Shown: one piece after another, positions 7,739-16,301 of the stretch
Position numbering within the stretch: position 1 is the first letter of the stretch
Layout of the letters: every line of letters begins with the position of its first letter
Assembly: GCA_945885545.1 (NCBI GenBank)
Contig: CAMCYZ010000001.1
Coordinates: 1 to 60,954, forward strand
Direction: 5' to 3'
DNA length: 60,954 nucleotides
Source of the DNA: Spirosoma fluviale
GTDB lineage: Bacteria > Bacteroidota > Bacteroidia > Cytophagales > Spirosomataceae
The notes under the pieces: model-generated
Databases searched by the model: none
Seen by the model: only the letters and a program-made list of their open reading frames with translations
What the model was told of the DNA's origin: nothing
Position numbers and translations under genes: made by a program

Positions 7739-9462
7739 GGAAATACGGATTATTGTTTTTTTTGATTGTGATTGCCTCATTTTTAAGGTTTTCTAACTTG
7801 GATAATCGTGGTTTATTTATTGACGAAAAATTCACCTTGCTCAATGCAAACGGAATATGGGTTGGGGGTGGTAATCAAATGGAAATATTCAAAAAACCAT
7901 TTTTTACGCCTAAAGATTTTTGGGCTTCTAAAAATGTCAAGGATTATTTTGAAGCCATAGCTCATTCTGACTTTGGCACGCACATTGTTTACAACGGATT
8001 TCTTCATTATTGGATGGAGGTATTTGGCAACTCGGACTATTCCATTCGGTTTTTGAGTGCAGTTTTTAGTCTGCTGACGGTCATTGTGGTGTATTTGTTT
8101 TCCTTAGAGGTTTTTAAAAATCACACTGTCGCTTTTTTATCTGGTTTTTTATTGGCTTTAGATCCTTTAAATATAGCACAGAGTCATATCGCAAGGAGCT
8201 ATGCCTTATCTTTCTTGTTGGTTATTTTGGCTACCTATTATTTCTTGGAGATTTTTAAAGGTAATAAAAAGTCAAGAAATTTTATAATATACGCCGTATT
8301 AGTTGGGTTTTCGATGCTAAATCATTATCTCAATTTTCTGGTTCCATTAAGTCATGGATTGGTTTTTTTGTTTGTTCAAAACAAAAGGCACCTTTGGTTT
8401 GGATTTGTTTCGGCGGCCGTATTTAATCTTCTTTTGATGCTTTATTGGTTCAATTGGGGAGGTGGATATTTGGCCATGGATTTTTTGAAAGACAAAAACC
8501 AAAAACACCTAAAATTAGCTCAGATAAATGTCAATACTCCCGATGCAGCCGTGCAATTGAGTACGCCAGCATTGGTTACAAAAAAGACCATCGAGTTGGT
8601 CTATGATTCAAGCATTTTTACCCAAGGCTTGTTTTTGAGGCTGAATTCAGGAGTTAAAAATGTGGCCGTAACATTTGCAGTTTTTATTCTTTTGTTGGGT
8701 GCCTTTTATTTCAAATCTAAACAAAAAATTTATATCTCTTTGGTGATAATGGCTGTAGTTCTACTAGCTCTTAATCACGGCATTATGGAACAAGTTGTAC
8801 TGGCTAACTCCTTTTATTTTGTGGTATTTTTTGCTGTTGAATACATCTTCAAACGTCCTAAAGAGACTTTTAGTCAGGACCAGTTTATTTTAGTTGCGGT
8901 TTCGGTTTTGATGTTCATTTTGCCCATTCTGTTTGTTTTGAATGATGCCCTTAAAAACGGACATACCACTAGTTTAACCCACAGATACATTGGAGTAGCT
9001 TCTCCATTTGTGGCCATTTTGATGGGTTTTGGAACTTATAGATTCCTGAAATTCTCAAAGTTGGCATTTTTCTTGATTGTTTTTGTCTTTGTGCAGCAAT
9101 ATCAACCTGTAAAATCGGAGATTAAATCTTATTTCGAAGATAAATCAAGTTTGAATGCGTGGTTTGATCCGGCCAGAATTTCTAATCCTTATAGCACAGC
9201 TGCAAGGAATATTTTAGAAAAATACGAAAAGAGTGACACACTTTTTATTCCCGGTGGCTATCAAGAATTTTATGCACAAGTGTTTGGTAAAGAAAAGACT
9301 GTGGATTACACCGATGCTCAATATTTGAATTTATATCTCCCTAAAAAAGCAAATATTCCTCAAAAAATAGATGTTAATGAACCTGATAAAGTATTTTTGA
9401 AAAAAGGAAGCGGGGAAAAAGTTCTTATTTTTGATTTTGAAGGTACAAAATATAGATATTGA
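7735..9462 (+). CDS. GT39/ArnT-like polytopic membrane glycosyltransferase
   Basis: This 575-residue protein has about ten or more hydrophobic spans. The first external loop carries LDNRGLFIDEKFT (about residues 22-35); the Asp-Glu pair after the first span is the hallmark of GT-C enzymes (PMT/ArnT/GT39), which use lipid-phosphate sugars as donors. HSHIARSYALSFLL-type sequence near residue 150 also fits this fold. The C-terminal 120 residues look soluble. It overlaps both neighbours by one to four bases (translational coupling) with GT2 enzymes on both sides, so a polyprenyl-phosphate sugar made by a neighbour is a plausible donor. The acceptor is unknown. Confidence 0.8.
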   Translation: MRKYGLLFFLIVIASFLRFSNLDNRGLFIDEKFTLLNANGIWVGGGNQMEIFKKPFFTPKDFWASKNVKDYFEAIAHSDFGTHIVYNGFLHYWMEVFGNSDYSIRFLSAVFSLLTVIVVYLFSLEVFKNHTVAFLSGFLLALDPLNIAQSHIARSYALSFLLVILATYYFLEIFKGNKKSRNFIIYAVLVGFSMLNHYLNFLVPLSHGLVFLFVQNKRHLWFGFVSAAVFNLLLMLYWFNWGGGYLAMDFLKDKNQKHLKLAQINVNTPDAAVQLSTPALVTKKTIELVYDSSIFTQGLFLRLNSGVKNVAVTFAVFILLLGAFYFKSKQKIYISLVIMAVVLLALNHGIMEQVVLANSFYFVVFFAVEYIFKRPKETFSQDQFILVAVSVLMFILPILFVLNDALKNGHTTSLTHRYIGVASPFVAILMGFGTYRFLKFSKLAFFLIVFVFVQQYQPVKSEIKSYFEDKSSLNAWFDPARISNPYSTAARNILEKYEKSDTLFIPGGYQEFYAQVFGKEKTVDYTDAQYLNLYLPKKANIPQKIDVNEPDKVFLKKGSGEKVLIFDFEGTKYRY

Positions 9463-10388
9463 TGAAAGTAAAAATCGTATATCCGGTTTATAACGACTGG
9501 GAAGCACTCAATCTTTTAATGACCAAAACGGCCGACATTTTCGAGAAAAAAGAGGTCGAATTGTCTTATTTGGCAGTGGATGATTGCTCGAGTATCCCTT
9601 TTGTAGCTTCTGATTTTTGTGATTTTGACCTCAAGGTTTTACATTTAATAAGTAATCAAGGACATCAGAGAGCCATTGCGATAGGTTTGTCGTATTTAGC
9701 TGATCATAACAATGCAGACCTGGTAGTAGTGATGGATTCTGATGGTGAAGATCAGCCCGAGCACATTCTTGACCTCATAGAAAAATCCAAATCTTCGCCT
9801 GACAAAATAATTTTTGCACAAAGAAAGAAACGTACCGAGTCTTTTGCATTCAAATTGTTTTATTTGGTTTATAAATTCATCTTTAAATTCCTCACGGGTC
9901 ACGTCATAACATTCGGTAATTACAGCCTTATTCCAGCATCTAAAATCAAGAAATTGGCTAATGTATCGGAAATTTGGAACAATTACCCGGGCGGAGTTAT
10001 TCGTTCAAAATTGCCTTTTGATTCGGTTCCACTTAATCGTGGAGTGCGTTTGGCGGGTAAATCTAAAATGAATTTCACCTCGCTTATTCTCCACGGCATG
10101 AGTGCCATTTCTGTTTTTTTAGATTTTACGGCGGTAAGAATACTGATATTTGCCAGTGCAATGGTTTCTTGCTCGGTTATTGGTGCAGGCGTGGCCATTT
10201 ATTTCAAGTTTGTTTTGCATCAAGCTACACCAGGTTGGGCCTCAAACCTCGTTATGGGCTTTTTTATTGTCTTTATTCAGGGCTTTTTTATAGCTCTTTT
10301 TATACTTTTCATGGTTCTAAGTTCACGGCGATACACTAGTTTTATACCTTATTTTGGTTATAACAAATATATAGACTTTGTAGAATAA
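9462..10388 (+). CDS. Family 2 glycosyltransferase
   Basis: This 308-residue GT2 enzyme has the N-terminal VYPVYNDWEAL, AVDDCSS (about residue 40), the nucleotide/metal site VMDSDGEDQPE (about 90) and two C-terminal membrane spans (about 225-250 and 265-290). The ATG at 9462 overlaps the preceding stop as TGATG, and a TTG three bases earlier is less likely. It resembles the first enzyme of the operon but lacks the GEYVGKIYEEVKGRP tail, so the two are not simple duplicates. It probably acts on a lipid-linked sugar at the inner membrane. Confidence 0.85.
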   Translation: MKVKIVYPVYNDWEALNLLMTKTADIFEKKEVELSYLAVDDCSSIPFVASDFCDFDLKVLHLISNQGHQRAIAIGLSYLADHNNADLVVVMDSDGEDQPEHILDLIEKSKSSPDKIIFAQRKKRTESFAFKLFYLVYKFIFKFLTGHVITFGNYSLIPASKIKKLANVSEIWNNYPGGVIRSKLPFDSVPLNRGVRLAGKSKMNFTSLILHGMSAISVFLDFTAVRILIFASAMVSCSVIGAGVAIYFKFVLHQATPGWASNLVMGFFIVFIQGFFIALFILFMVLSSRRYTSFIPYFGYNKYIDFVE

Positions 10389-10582
10389 TGGAAAACCTAA
10401 GCTTCGAAGAATTTCTCGCCTCAAAAAAAATAGATTTCGCTCAGTTTTTAAAAGCTGAACCTATCATTTTTTCAGAATGGAAGCAAGATTTCGCCAGAAT
10501 CCACCCTGAGAGTTTTGTGATGCAAAAGAAGTTTTTGATCAATACGATGAGAAGAAAGTACATCTTGGCGACGCCTCAATAA
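10388..10582 (+). CDS. Small conserved-looking protein of unknown function
   Basis: This 64-residue soluble, mostly helical protein starts on the overlapping TAATG of the glycosyltransferase stop, which supports real translation. It is rich in Phe, Lys and Glu (EEFLASKKIDFAQFLKAEP, then a basic NTMRRKYIL tail) and has no signal peptide or membrane span. I do not recognise the family. Its coupling to the glycosyltransferase operon suggests a linked role, but it could equally be a general housekeeping protein. Confidence 0.6.
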   Translation: MENLSFEEFLASKKIDFAQFLKAEPIIFSEWKQDFARIHPESFVMQKKFLINTMRRKYILATPQ

Positions 10583-10610
10583 CGCTGGGTTTTTAAATTT
10601 CAAGCAGTTC

Positions 10611-10632
10611 AAACATGACCAAGATCATGTTT
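10611..10632 (+). promoter_or_regulatory. CRP/FNR-spaced palindrome upstream of ccoI
   Basis: AAACATGA (10611-10618) and TCATGTTT (10625-10632) form a perfect inverted repeat with a 6-base centre, so the core reads TGA-N6-TCA. That is the half-site spacing used by CRP/FNR-family regulators. It lies 68 bases before the ccoI ATG, and a weak -7-like TAAAGTTCG follows at 10656. FNR-type activation of cbb3-oxidase assembly genes under low oxygen is well known in other phyla; its use here is inferred. The T-run after the repeat means it could also be a weak terminator. Confidence 0.45.
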
Positions 10633-10699
10633 TTTGATGATTCCTTCCATGATTTTAAAGTTCGGAAATTCGGATTTTTGTGATTGTAAAACCCGATCG

Positions 10700-13123
10700 A
10701 TGAACAGTTCAATTTCAGAAATAGATGCTAAAGTGGTTTGCTATCATTGTGGAAATGACTGCAAAGACGAGGATATTCTTGAAGACGACAAACATTTTTG
10801 TTGTTCGGGTTGCTTCACCGTTTATGATATACTGAAAGACAATAATTTATGCGGTTATTATGACCTCAACGCCAATGCTGGAGTAAGTCTAAGAGCAAAG
10901 AACTTCAAGGGTAAATTTGATTATTTGGCCGAAAAAGCAATTGAGAACGAACTACTAGTTTACCAAGACGAGCACATTGCCAAAGTGATTTTGAGTGTTC
11001 CGTCTATTCATTGCATCTCCTGTTTTTGGTTATTAGAAAATTTTCCAAAAATATTGAAAGGGGTATTTTCGGCAAGACTGAATTTTGTAAAAAAAGAACT
11101 CTCACTCGATTTTGACCCTCAAACTGTTTCTCTCAAAGAAATCGTTGAACTCATGGCTACACTGGGCTATGAACCCCAAATTAACCTAGAAAGCACTGGT
11201 AAATCAAAAAAAATAGATCACGAAACCCGTAAGCTTTTATTCAAAATTGGCGTAACAGGCTTCTGTGCTGGCAATATAATGATGATGAGTTTTCCAGAAT
11301 ATTTCAATCTGGATTTGGCCAATAAATTGGATGCAACTTATCAAAAGTTTTTCTTGTATTTCAACTTCCTTCTGGCACTTCCCGTCTTTTTTTATGGAGG
11401 AAGCGATTATTTAAAAGGTGCGTATTACAGTATTTTAGAAAACATTAAAGGGAATAACAAAATTCTTAGCGTGGATATTCCTATTGCTTTGGGCATTACC
11501 GCCTTGTTTTTAAGGAGTAGCTATGAAACTTTCATCCCGCAAACGGCTGGGTATTGGGACAGCATGGCGGGCTTGGTTTTGTTTTTGTTGGTAGGCAAAT
11601 GGGTGCAAACGGTCACTTTTAATTATTTGTCGTTTGATAGAAGCTATAAATCCTACTTCCCATTAGCCGTTAAAGTAAAAAACAATGGCATTAACTATAA
11701 GAATGTCAATGAATTAAAAAAAGGAGATTTGTATTTTGTTCACCACCAAGAGTTGATTCCGACAGACGCCATTCTGATGGAAGGAAACGCCTTAATAGAT
11801 TATAGTTTCGTCACGGGCGAGTCAAATCTCGTTAAGAAGCTCAAAGGCGATATCGTGTTTGCTGGTGGAAGACAAGTGGCCGATCAAATAGAGCTATTGG
11901 TGCAGAAACCCGTTTCTACAAGTTATTTGACACAGCTGTGGAACAACGATAGTTTCTTGAAAGAGAAAGAAATTCCAACTACTGAGCTTGCCAATGCCTT
12001 TATTAAATATTTTACCTATCTCAGCATCGCTATCGCTGCAGCGGTTGGAATATATTGGAAATTCAACAATCCTGAGCTCCTTTGGCCCGCCGTTACGGCT
12101 GTTCTGATGGTGGCTTGTCCATGTGCTTTAACTTTATCATTGCCTTTTACGATGAATACGACCATGAGTATTTTTGGTAGAAATAAGTTTTTTGTAAAAA
12201 ATCAAGGGGTCATACAGCAACTTTCAGAGATTGATACCATGGTTTTTGATAAAACAGGAACGCTGACTGAAGCCAACCGTGGCGAAGTGAGGTTTGCTGG
12301 AGAACTAATGCCGGATGAAAAAAGATTGGTCTACAGTGTGGTTTCACAGTCTATGCATCCTTTGAGTAAACTGATTAACAATTATTTGAATGGAACAGTC
12401 AGTCTTGATGTCAATTATATTTTTGAAGTTAAAGGTCAGGGAATTGAGGCTATAGTAGATGGTTGTTCAGTAAAGATAGGGAAGTTAGATTTTGTGAAAA
12501 ATGAACTGGCTGAGTCTCAAAATTCGGAGGTTCATGTTTTGATAGGCAATGAATATAAAGGATTTTTTACGGTAGAGCCTAAGTTTCGGACAAACTGGAA
12601 GGGTCTTTTAGAAAACCTTAAGAAAACATTTACGCTTGCTTTGCTTTCTGGCGATAATAGTAAAATGTCAGATACTTTAAAACCAATATTTGGAAGTCAA
12701 ATGAGATTCAATCAAAGTCCACAGGATAAGTTAGATTACATAAAAAAGTTGCAAAAAAATGGGCATAAGGTAATGATGATTGGCGATGGCTTAAATGATG
12801 CGGGTGCTTTACGGGAAGCAAAGATTGGAATTGCCCTGACCGAGGACGTACAGGCTTTTTCTCCATCCTGTGATGCCATTTTGGATGCTGAAAAACTTGA
12901 AAAATTAGGTGATTATTTGCGGTTTAGCAAAACCGCCTTGAATATCGTAAAACTTAGTTTTTTACTATCTGTGGTATATAATGTCATGGGTGTGGGTTGG
13001 GCGGCTAGTGGACAGTTGTCGCCTGTGGTAGCTGCTATTTTTATGCCACTTAGTACACTCTCAGTAGTATTTTTTTCGGTGGGACTTACTTGGTTATTAG
13101 CACGTTACAATAAACTGATTTGA
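10700..13123 (+). CDS. ccoI: Copper-exporting P1B-type ATPase for cbb3 oxidase assembly (CcoI/FixI)
   Basis: This 807-residue P1B-type ATPase is of the CcoI type, which moves copper across the inner membrane for assembly of cytochrome cbb3 oxidase. A cysteine-rich N-terminus (CYHCGNDC at about 14-21 and CCSGC at 34-38) precedes a heavy-metal-associated domain with SIHCISCFW. Next come membrane spans, the TGES actuator motif, the metal-channel CPCALTLSLPF, the phosphorylation site DKTGTLTEAN, the HPLSK motif and GDGLNDAGAL. The cysteine-rich N-terminus and the adjacent ccoS separate it from general CopA exporters. The frame extends upstream to 10634, but those codons overlap a palindrome and look non-coding, so the ATG at 10700 is chosen. 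Confidence 0.9.
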   Translation: MNSSISEIDAKVVCYHCGNDCKDEDILEDDKHFCCSGCFTVYDILKDNNLCGYYDLNANAGVSLRAKNFKGKFDYLAEKAIENELLVYQDEHIAKVILSVPSIHCISCFWLLENFPKILKGVFSARLNFVKKELSLDFDPQTVSLKEIVELMATLGYEPQINLESTGKSKKIDHETRKLLFKIGVTGFCAGNIMMMSFPEYFNLDLANKLDATYQKFFLYFNFLLALPVFFYGGSDYLKGAYYSILENIKGNNKILSVDIPIALGITALFLRSSYETFIPQTAGYWDSMAGLVLFLLVGKWVQTVTFNYLSFDRSYKSYFPLAVKVKNNGINYKNVNELKKGDLYFVHHQELIPTDAILMEGNALIDYSFVTGESNLVKKLKGDIVFAGGRQVADQIELLVQKPVSTSYLTQLWNNDSFLKEKEIPTTELANAFIKYFTYLSIAIAAAVGIYWKFNNPELLWPAVTAVLMVACPCALTLSLPFTMNTTMSIFGRNKFFVKNQGVIQQLSEIDTMVFDKTGTLTEANRGEVRFAGELMPDEKRLVYSVVSQSMHPLSKLINNYLNGTVSLDVNYIFEVKGQGIEAIVDGCSVKIGKLDFVKNELAESQNSEVHVLIGNEYKGFFTVEPKFRTNWKGLLENLKKTFTLALLSGDNSKMSDTLKPIFGSQMRFNQSPQDKLDYIKKLQKNGHKVMMIGDGLNDAGALREAKIGIALTEDVQAFSPSCDAILDAEKLEKLGDYLRFSKTALNIVKLSFLLSVVYNVMGVGWAASGQLSPVVAAIFMPLSTLSVVFFSVGLTWLLARYNKLI

Positions 13124-13125
13124 TT

Positions 13126-13287
13126 ATGGAGGTTATAATAATATTGGTTATTTTGGCTATTCTGATAGCCGGTAGTTTTTTGTTAGCGTTTTTCTGGGCC
13201 ACCAAAGATGGACAGTTCGATGACACATTTTCGCCCTCGGTGCGAATATTGATAGACAACGACAGAGACGAAAACAAAAGCCATTAA
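13126..13287 (+). CDS. ccoS: cbb3-type oxidase assembly protein CcoS
   Basis: This 53-residue protein starts 2 bases after the ccoI stop. It has one N-terminal membrane span (MEVIIILVILAILIAGSFLL) followed by FFWATKDGQFDD, the conserved W-x-x-x-x-G-Q-F/Y-D-D motif of CcoS, and a short charged tail. CcoS is needed to insert haem and copper into the catalytic subunit of cytochrome cbb3 oxidase. The structural genes ccoNOP do not follow: the next gene is gcvH on the far side of a 210-base gap. The oxidase itself must therefore be encoded elsewhere. Confidence 0.9.
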   Translation: MEVIIILVILAILIAGSFLLAFFWATKDGQFDDTFSPSVRILIDNDRDENKSH

Positions 13288-13440
13288 AGAAGCTGAAAAG
13301 CGATTCCAATCAATTAGGGTTTAAATACTCTTCCAGCTAAAGGTGGTGACGTTGTTGCCGCCTTTACTTATTATTGAGGCTCTTGAAGTATGTTTATTAG
13401 TACTTTAACGTAAAAATATAAGAATATGCCCACTCATTTT

Positions 13441-13470
13441 TTGTGAAATAAATCTTTAGCTGTAACTTGC
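13441..13470 (+). promoter_or_regulatory. Candidate gcvH promoter
   Basis: TTG at 13441-13443 and TAACTTGC at 13463-13470 (close to TAnnTTTG) are 19 bases apart, the usual Bacteroidota spacing. They lie 28 bases before the gcvH start. Confidence 0.35.
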
Positions 13471-13497
13471 GTTCACTTTTAAAACTAAAACAAATAA

Positions 13498-13881
13498 ATG
13501 AATTTTCCTGCTGATTTAAGATATACCGAAGAACACGAGTGGATTAAAATTATTGATGGAAACATCGCTTTGGTGGGCATTACAGATTTTGCTCAAGGTG
13601 AATTGGGTGATATAGTGTTTATAGAAATTGAAACCGAGGGCGAAGAGTTAGGTGCCAACGATATTTTCGGAACCATAGAGGCTGTGAAGACAGTTACAGA
13701 TTTGTTTTTGCCTGTGGCAGGTAAGATTTTGGAAGTCAATTCGGCCTTGAGTGACGAACCTGAATTGGTGAACAACTCGCCTTATGAAGGAGGTTGGTTG
13801 ATAAAGATGGAGATTGCGGATATGTCGGACGTGGAGAGCTTAATGGATTTTGAAGCGTATACTTCGTCGATAGGACATTGA
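13498..13881 (+). CDS. gcvH: Glycine cleavage system H protein
   Basis: This 127-residue lipoyl carrier shuttles the aminomethyl group between the P and T proteins of the glycine cleavage system. The N-terminal YTEEHEWIKI and the ITDFAQGELGDIVFIE segment are typical. The lipoylated lysine is K64 in FGTIEAVKTV, and the C-terminal half has NNSPYEGGWLIKM. In many Bacteroidota gcvH lies near sprA; here it is about 11 kb away. It is a single-gene transcript ended by a strong hairpin. Confidence 0.96.
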   Translation: MNFPADLRYTEEHEWIKIIDGNIALVGITDFAQGELGDIVFIEIETEGEELGANDIFGTIEAVKTVTDLFLPVAGKILEVNSALSDEPELVNNSPYEGGWLIKMEIADMSDVESLMDFEAYTSSIGH

Positions 13882-13948
13882 TACAAATGAGAAATATATC
13901 AAATAAAACAATTTCGATATTGAGTTTTTGTATTTGTTATTGATTTTT

Positions 13949-13970
13949 AGCCCATTAGGGCTTTTTTTTT
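13949..13970 (+). terminator. Terminator after gcvH
   Basis: AGCCC-ATTA-GGGCT (13949-13962) followed by nine T, 67 bases past the gcvH stop. The next gene starts only 9 bases later. Confidence 0.75.
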
Positions 13971-13978
13971 ATAAATAA

Positions 13979-15262
13979 ATGAAAATTTTAATAAAAAATG
14001 TTCTGGTAATCGACACTTTGTCAGCTTTTCACAATAAAAGAGTGGACATAGCGGTGTTAGATGGCAACATCGTAAAGATGGATGAACAAATTTCCGAATC
14101 TGACTACGACGATACTTTGACCGGTGAAAACCTTGTGGTGTCGGCAGGCTGGGTTGATGGCGGGGTGCATTACAAAGACCCAGGCGAAGAGTGGCTCGAA
14201 AACCTAGAAAGTTTGCAGGCTGCCGCATTGGGTGGCGGTGTAACTACCATTGTTGGTTTTCCAAATACCCACCCAACCGTTCAAAACAAAGAATCCTTGT
14301 CGTATTTTAAGAATTTTTCAAAATACAACTTGGTGCAGTTTCAAAACCTTGGTGCCGTAACAAAAAACACTGAGGGGAAGGATTTTACCGACATGATGGA
14401 CTTGCATTACAGTGGTGCAGTTGGTTTTTCGGATGGTAAAAATCCTATACAAAGTTCTGATATTTTGCTCAAAACATTGCAATACTTGCAGCCTTTGGGA
14501 GCCATTCTCGTCAACAAATCAGAAGATAAATACTTGAGCATGTTTGGCCAAATGCACGAAGGCGTGACTAGTACCATTTTGGGGTTAAAAGGAATACCGT
14601 CTGCTGCTGAGGAGATAATGATCATGCGAGATTTGAAATTACTCGAATATTCAAGTATCAGGTCTGACAAACCACTCTTACATTTTTCAACTATTTCTAC
14701 TGAAGAGTCTGTAAATTTGATTAGAGCAGCTAAAAAGAAAGGTTTACCGGTGAGTTGCGATATAGCCGCACATCAATTGGCATTTACCGACGAAACGCTC
14801 TTAGATTTTGATACTAATCTCAAGGTATTCCCGCCATTTAGAGGCAAATCTGATATTCTGGCGTTAATTGAAGGATTGAAAGACGGAACAATAGATATGA
14901 TAGTTTCAGACCACAATCCATTGGATGCCGAACACAAAAACGTCGAGTTTGATGTGGCAGATTTTGGTGTTTTGGGTATTCAAACCTTGTTTTCGGTCAT
15001 AAATACCTATTCAGACCTTAGTTTGGAGCTGATTGTGGAGAAAATTGCAACAAATCCTAGAAAATTGTTTGGTTTAGAGGATACTCGAATAGCTGTTGGT
15101 CAAGCAGCAAACCTTACGATTTTTGAGGCCGAGAAAGTTTTTGTGGTAGACGAAAAAGATATAAAATCGGCCAGTAAAAACAGTCCGTTTGTAGGAAAAG
15201 AATTGAGAGGTGGTGCTGTAGCTGTTTTTAACAATGGACAATTTAAAAAAGTAGGCAAGTGA
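13979..15262 (+). CDS. Dihydroorotase homologue with degenerate metal site
   Basis: This 427-residue amidohydrolase-fold protein aligns along its full length with class I dihydroorotases (pyrimidine synthesis). GFPNTHP (93-99), IPSAAEEIMIMRD (207-218), LIEGLKDGTIDMI (297-309) and the EFDVADFG segment are clear. Key residues are changed, however. The D-x-H-V-H-x-R zinc motif reads DGGVHYK (60-66), so the first His and the substrate Arg are lost. The HCED motif reads KSED (180-183). TDHAPH reads SDHNPL (310-315), keeping the catalytic-position Asp. It may be an inactive pseudo-dihydroorotase that scaffolds aspartate transcarbamoylase, or an amidohydrolase with another substrate. It overlaps the next gene. 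Confidence 0.8.
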   Translation: MKILIKNVLVIDTLSAFHNKRVDIAVLDGNIVKMDEQISESDYDDTLTGENLVVSAGWVDGGVHYKDPGEEWLENLESLQAAALGGGVTTIVGFPNTHPTVQNKESLSYFKNFSKYNLVQFQNLGAVTKNTEGKDFTDMMDLHYSGAVGFSDGKNPIQSSDILLKTLQYLQPLGAILVNKSEDKYLSMFGQMHEGVTSTILGLKGIPSAAEEIMIMRDLKLLEYSSIRSDKPLLHFSTISTEESVNLIRAAKKKGLPVSCDIAAHQLAFTDETLLDFDTNLKVFPPFRGKSDILALIEGLKDGTIDMIVSDHNPLDAEHKNVEFDVADFGVLGIQTLFSVINTYSDLSLELIVEKIATNPRKLFGLEDTRIAVGQAANLTIFEAEKVFVVDEKDIKSASKNSPFVGKELRGGAVAVFNNGQFKKVGK

Positions 15263-15771
15263 AAAGGAAACAGGTTTTAAATTATTCTTTGATTTTCGGG
15301 AGCATTGCCGGTGTAGCGTGTTTTTTGTTTTTTTTGGCCATGTATGCTACCAAACCGAATCCATTGGCATTCCGTAGGCCTGATTTGGGTATCAATATCA
15401 TCATGATTTGGGCGGCTATTTGGTATTTTAAACGCAACAATGGCGGCTACCTACATTTCTATGAGGCATTTTCAGTTGGGTTTCTTACCAACATCATTGG
15501 AGCCCTCATCTCTGGAGTTTTGGTTTATTTATTTATAGAATTTATAGATGCTAAGCCATTCAACGAGTGGATGTTACATGGAAAGGCGTTGTTGTTGAAG
15601 GATAGAGAGATGTTTGAGAAAATGTTGAATGAGAAGTCTTACCAACAAAGTTTGCTTTCATTTGAAACTCAAAAACATTCTGTCATCATCACTGACGATT
15701 TGTTGTTCAAACAAGTTGCCGTTGTGGCTATTAGTTTGTTTGGCATGGCTATGAGAAAACTTAAAAACTAA
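15259..15771 (+). CDS. DUF4199-type membrane protein (first copy)
   Basis: This 170-residue inner-membrane protein has about four hydrophobic segments (residues 8-28, 45-57, 70-95 and near the C-terminus) and a charged loop of about 45 residues before the last one. This layout is that of the DUF4199 family, common in Bacteroidota and without a known function. The GTG start overlaps the preceding stop as GTGA. The next gene is a diverged paralogue, so this is a tandem duplication upstream of gldF. Confidence 0.7.
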   Translation: MKRKQVLNYSLIFGSIAGVACFLFFLAMYATKPNPLAFRRPDLGINIIMIWAAIWYFKRNNGGYLHFYEAFSVGFLTNIIGALISGVLVYLFIEFIDAKPFNEWMLHGKALLLKDREMFEKMLNEKSYQQSLLSFETQKHSVIITDDLLFKQVAVVAISLFGMAMRKLKN

Positions 15772-15775
15772 CAAT

Positions 15776-16291
15776 ATGGAAAAAGTATCTTCTGCAAGAA
15801 TTGCCTTGAAATGGGGTTTGATTTATGGTATTATCGGGATTGTTTACAATACAATTGCATACAACACAGGTCTTTGGAAAAGTTGGCTCATCGGCCTTTT
15901 GGCTATGCTTATTTTGCTCTTTGGTACCTTATATTTGGCATTTAACGAATATAAAATACTCAATGCTGGATTCATGACTTTCAAAGAAGGTTTAGGGCTA
16001 GGTTTACTTACAATCACTACAGGTGCGATTTTATCTGTACTTTTCGATAATTTCTACAGACAGTATATTGATCCTTCTCTGCTGGAGCAACAAATAGAAA
16101 TGTTTACTGAACAATATGAGTCGATGGGTCTCTCAGAGACTCAGATTGAAGAAGCTGTGCAAAAAATGGAAAATTCTGCTGGGTCGGGCCTAACATTTTT
16201 ATCAGGAGTTTTGGGTGCAGTATTTATCGGTTTCATAGCTTCACTCATTATGTCTGCCATCATGAAAAAAGACAAACCCGTATTTTCTTAA
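15776..16291 (+). CDS. DUF4199-type membrane protein (second copy)
   Basis: This 171-residue paralogue of the preceding protein has the same order of four hydrophobic segments and a similar soluble loop (DPSLLEQQIEMFTEQYESMG, about 100-130) before the last span. Sequence identity to its neighbour is low, so the duplication is old. It lies 4 bases after the first copy and 10 bases before gldF, within one operon. The function is unknown. The pairing with gldF suggests an envelope role but does not show one. Confidence 0.7.
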   Translation: MEKVSSARIALKWGLIYGIIGIVYNTIAYNTGLWKSWLIGLLAMLILLFGTLYLAFNEYKILNAGFMTFKEGLGLGLLTITTGAILSVLFDNFYRQYIDPSLLEQQIEMFTEQYESMGLSETQIEEAVQKMENSAGSGLTFLSGVLGAVFIGFIASLIMSAIMKKDKPVFS

Positions 16292-16301
16292 AAAAGTCCT
16301 T

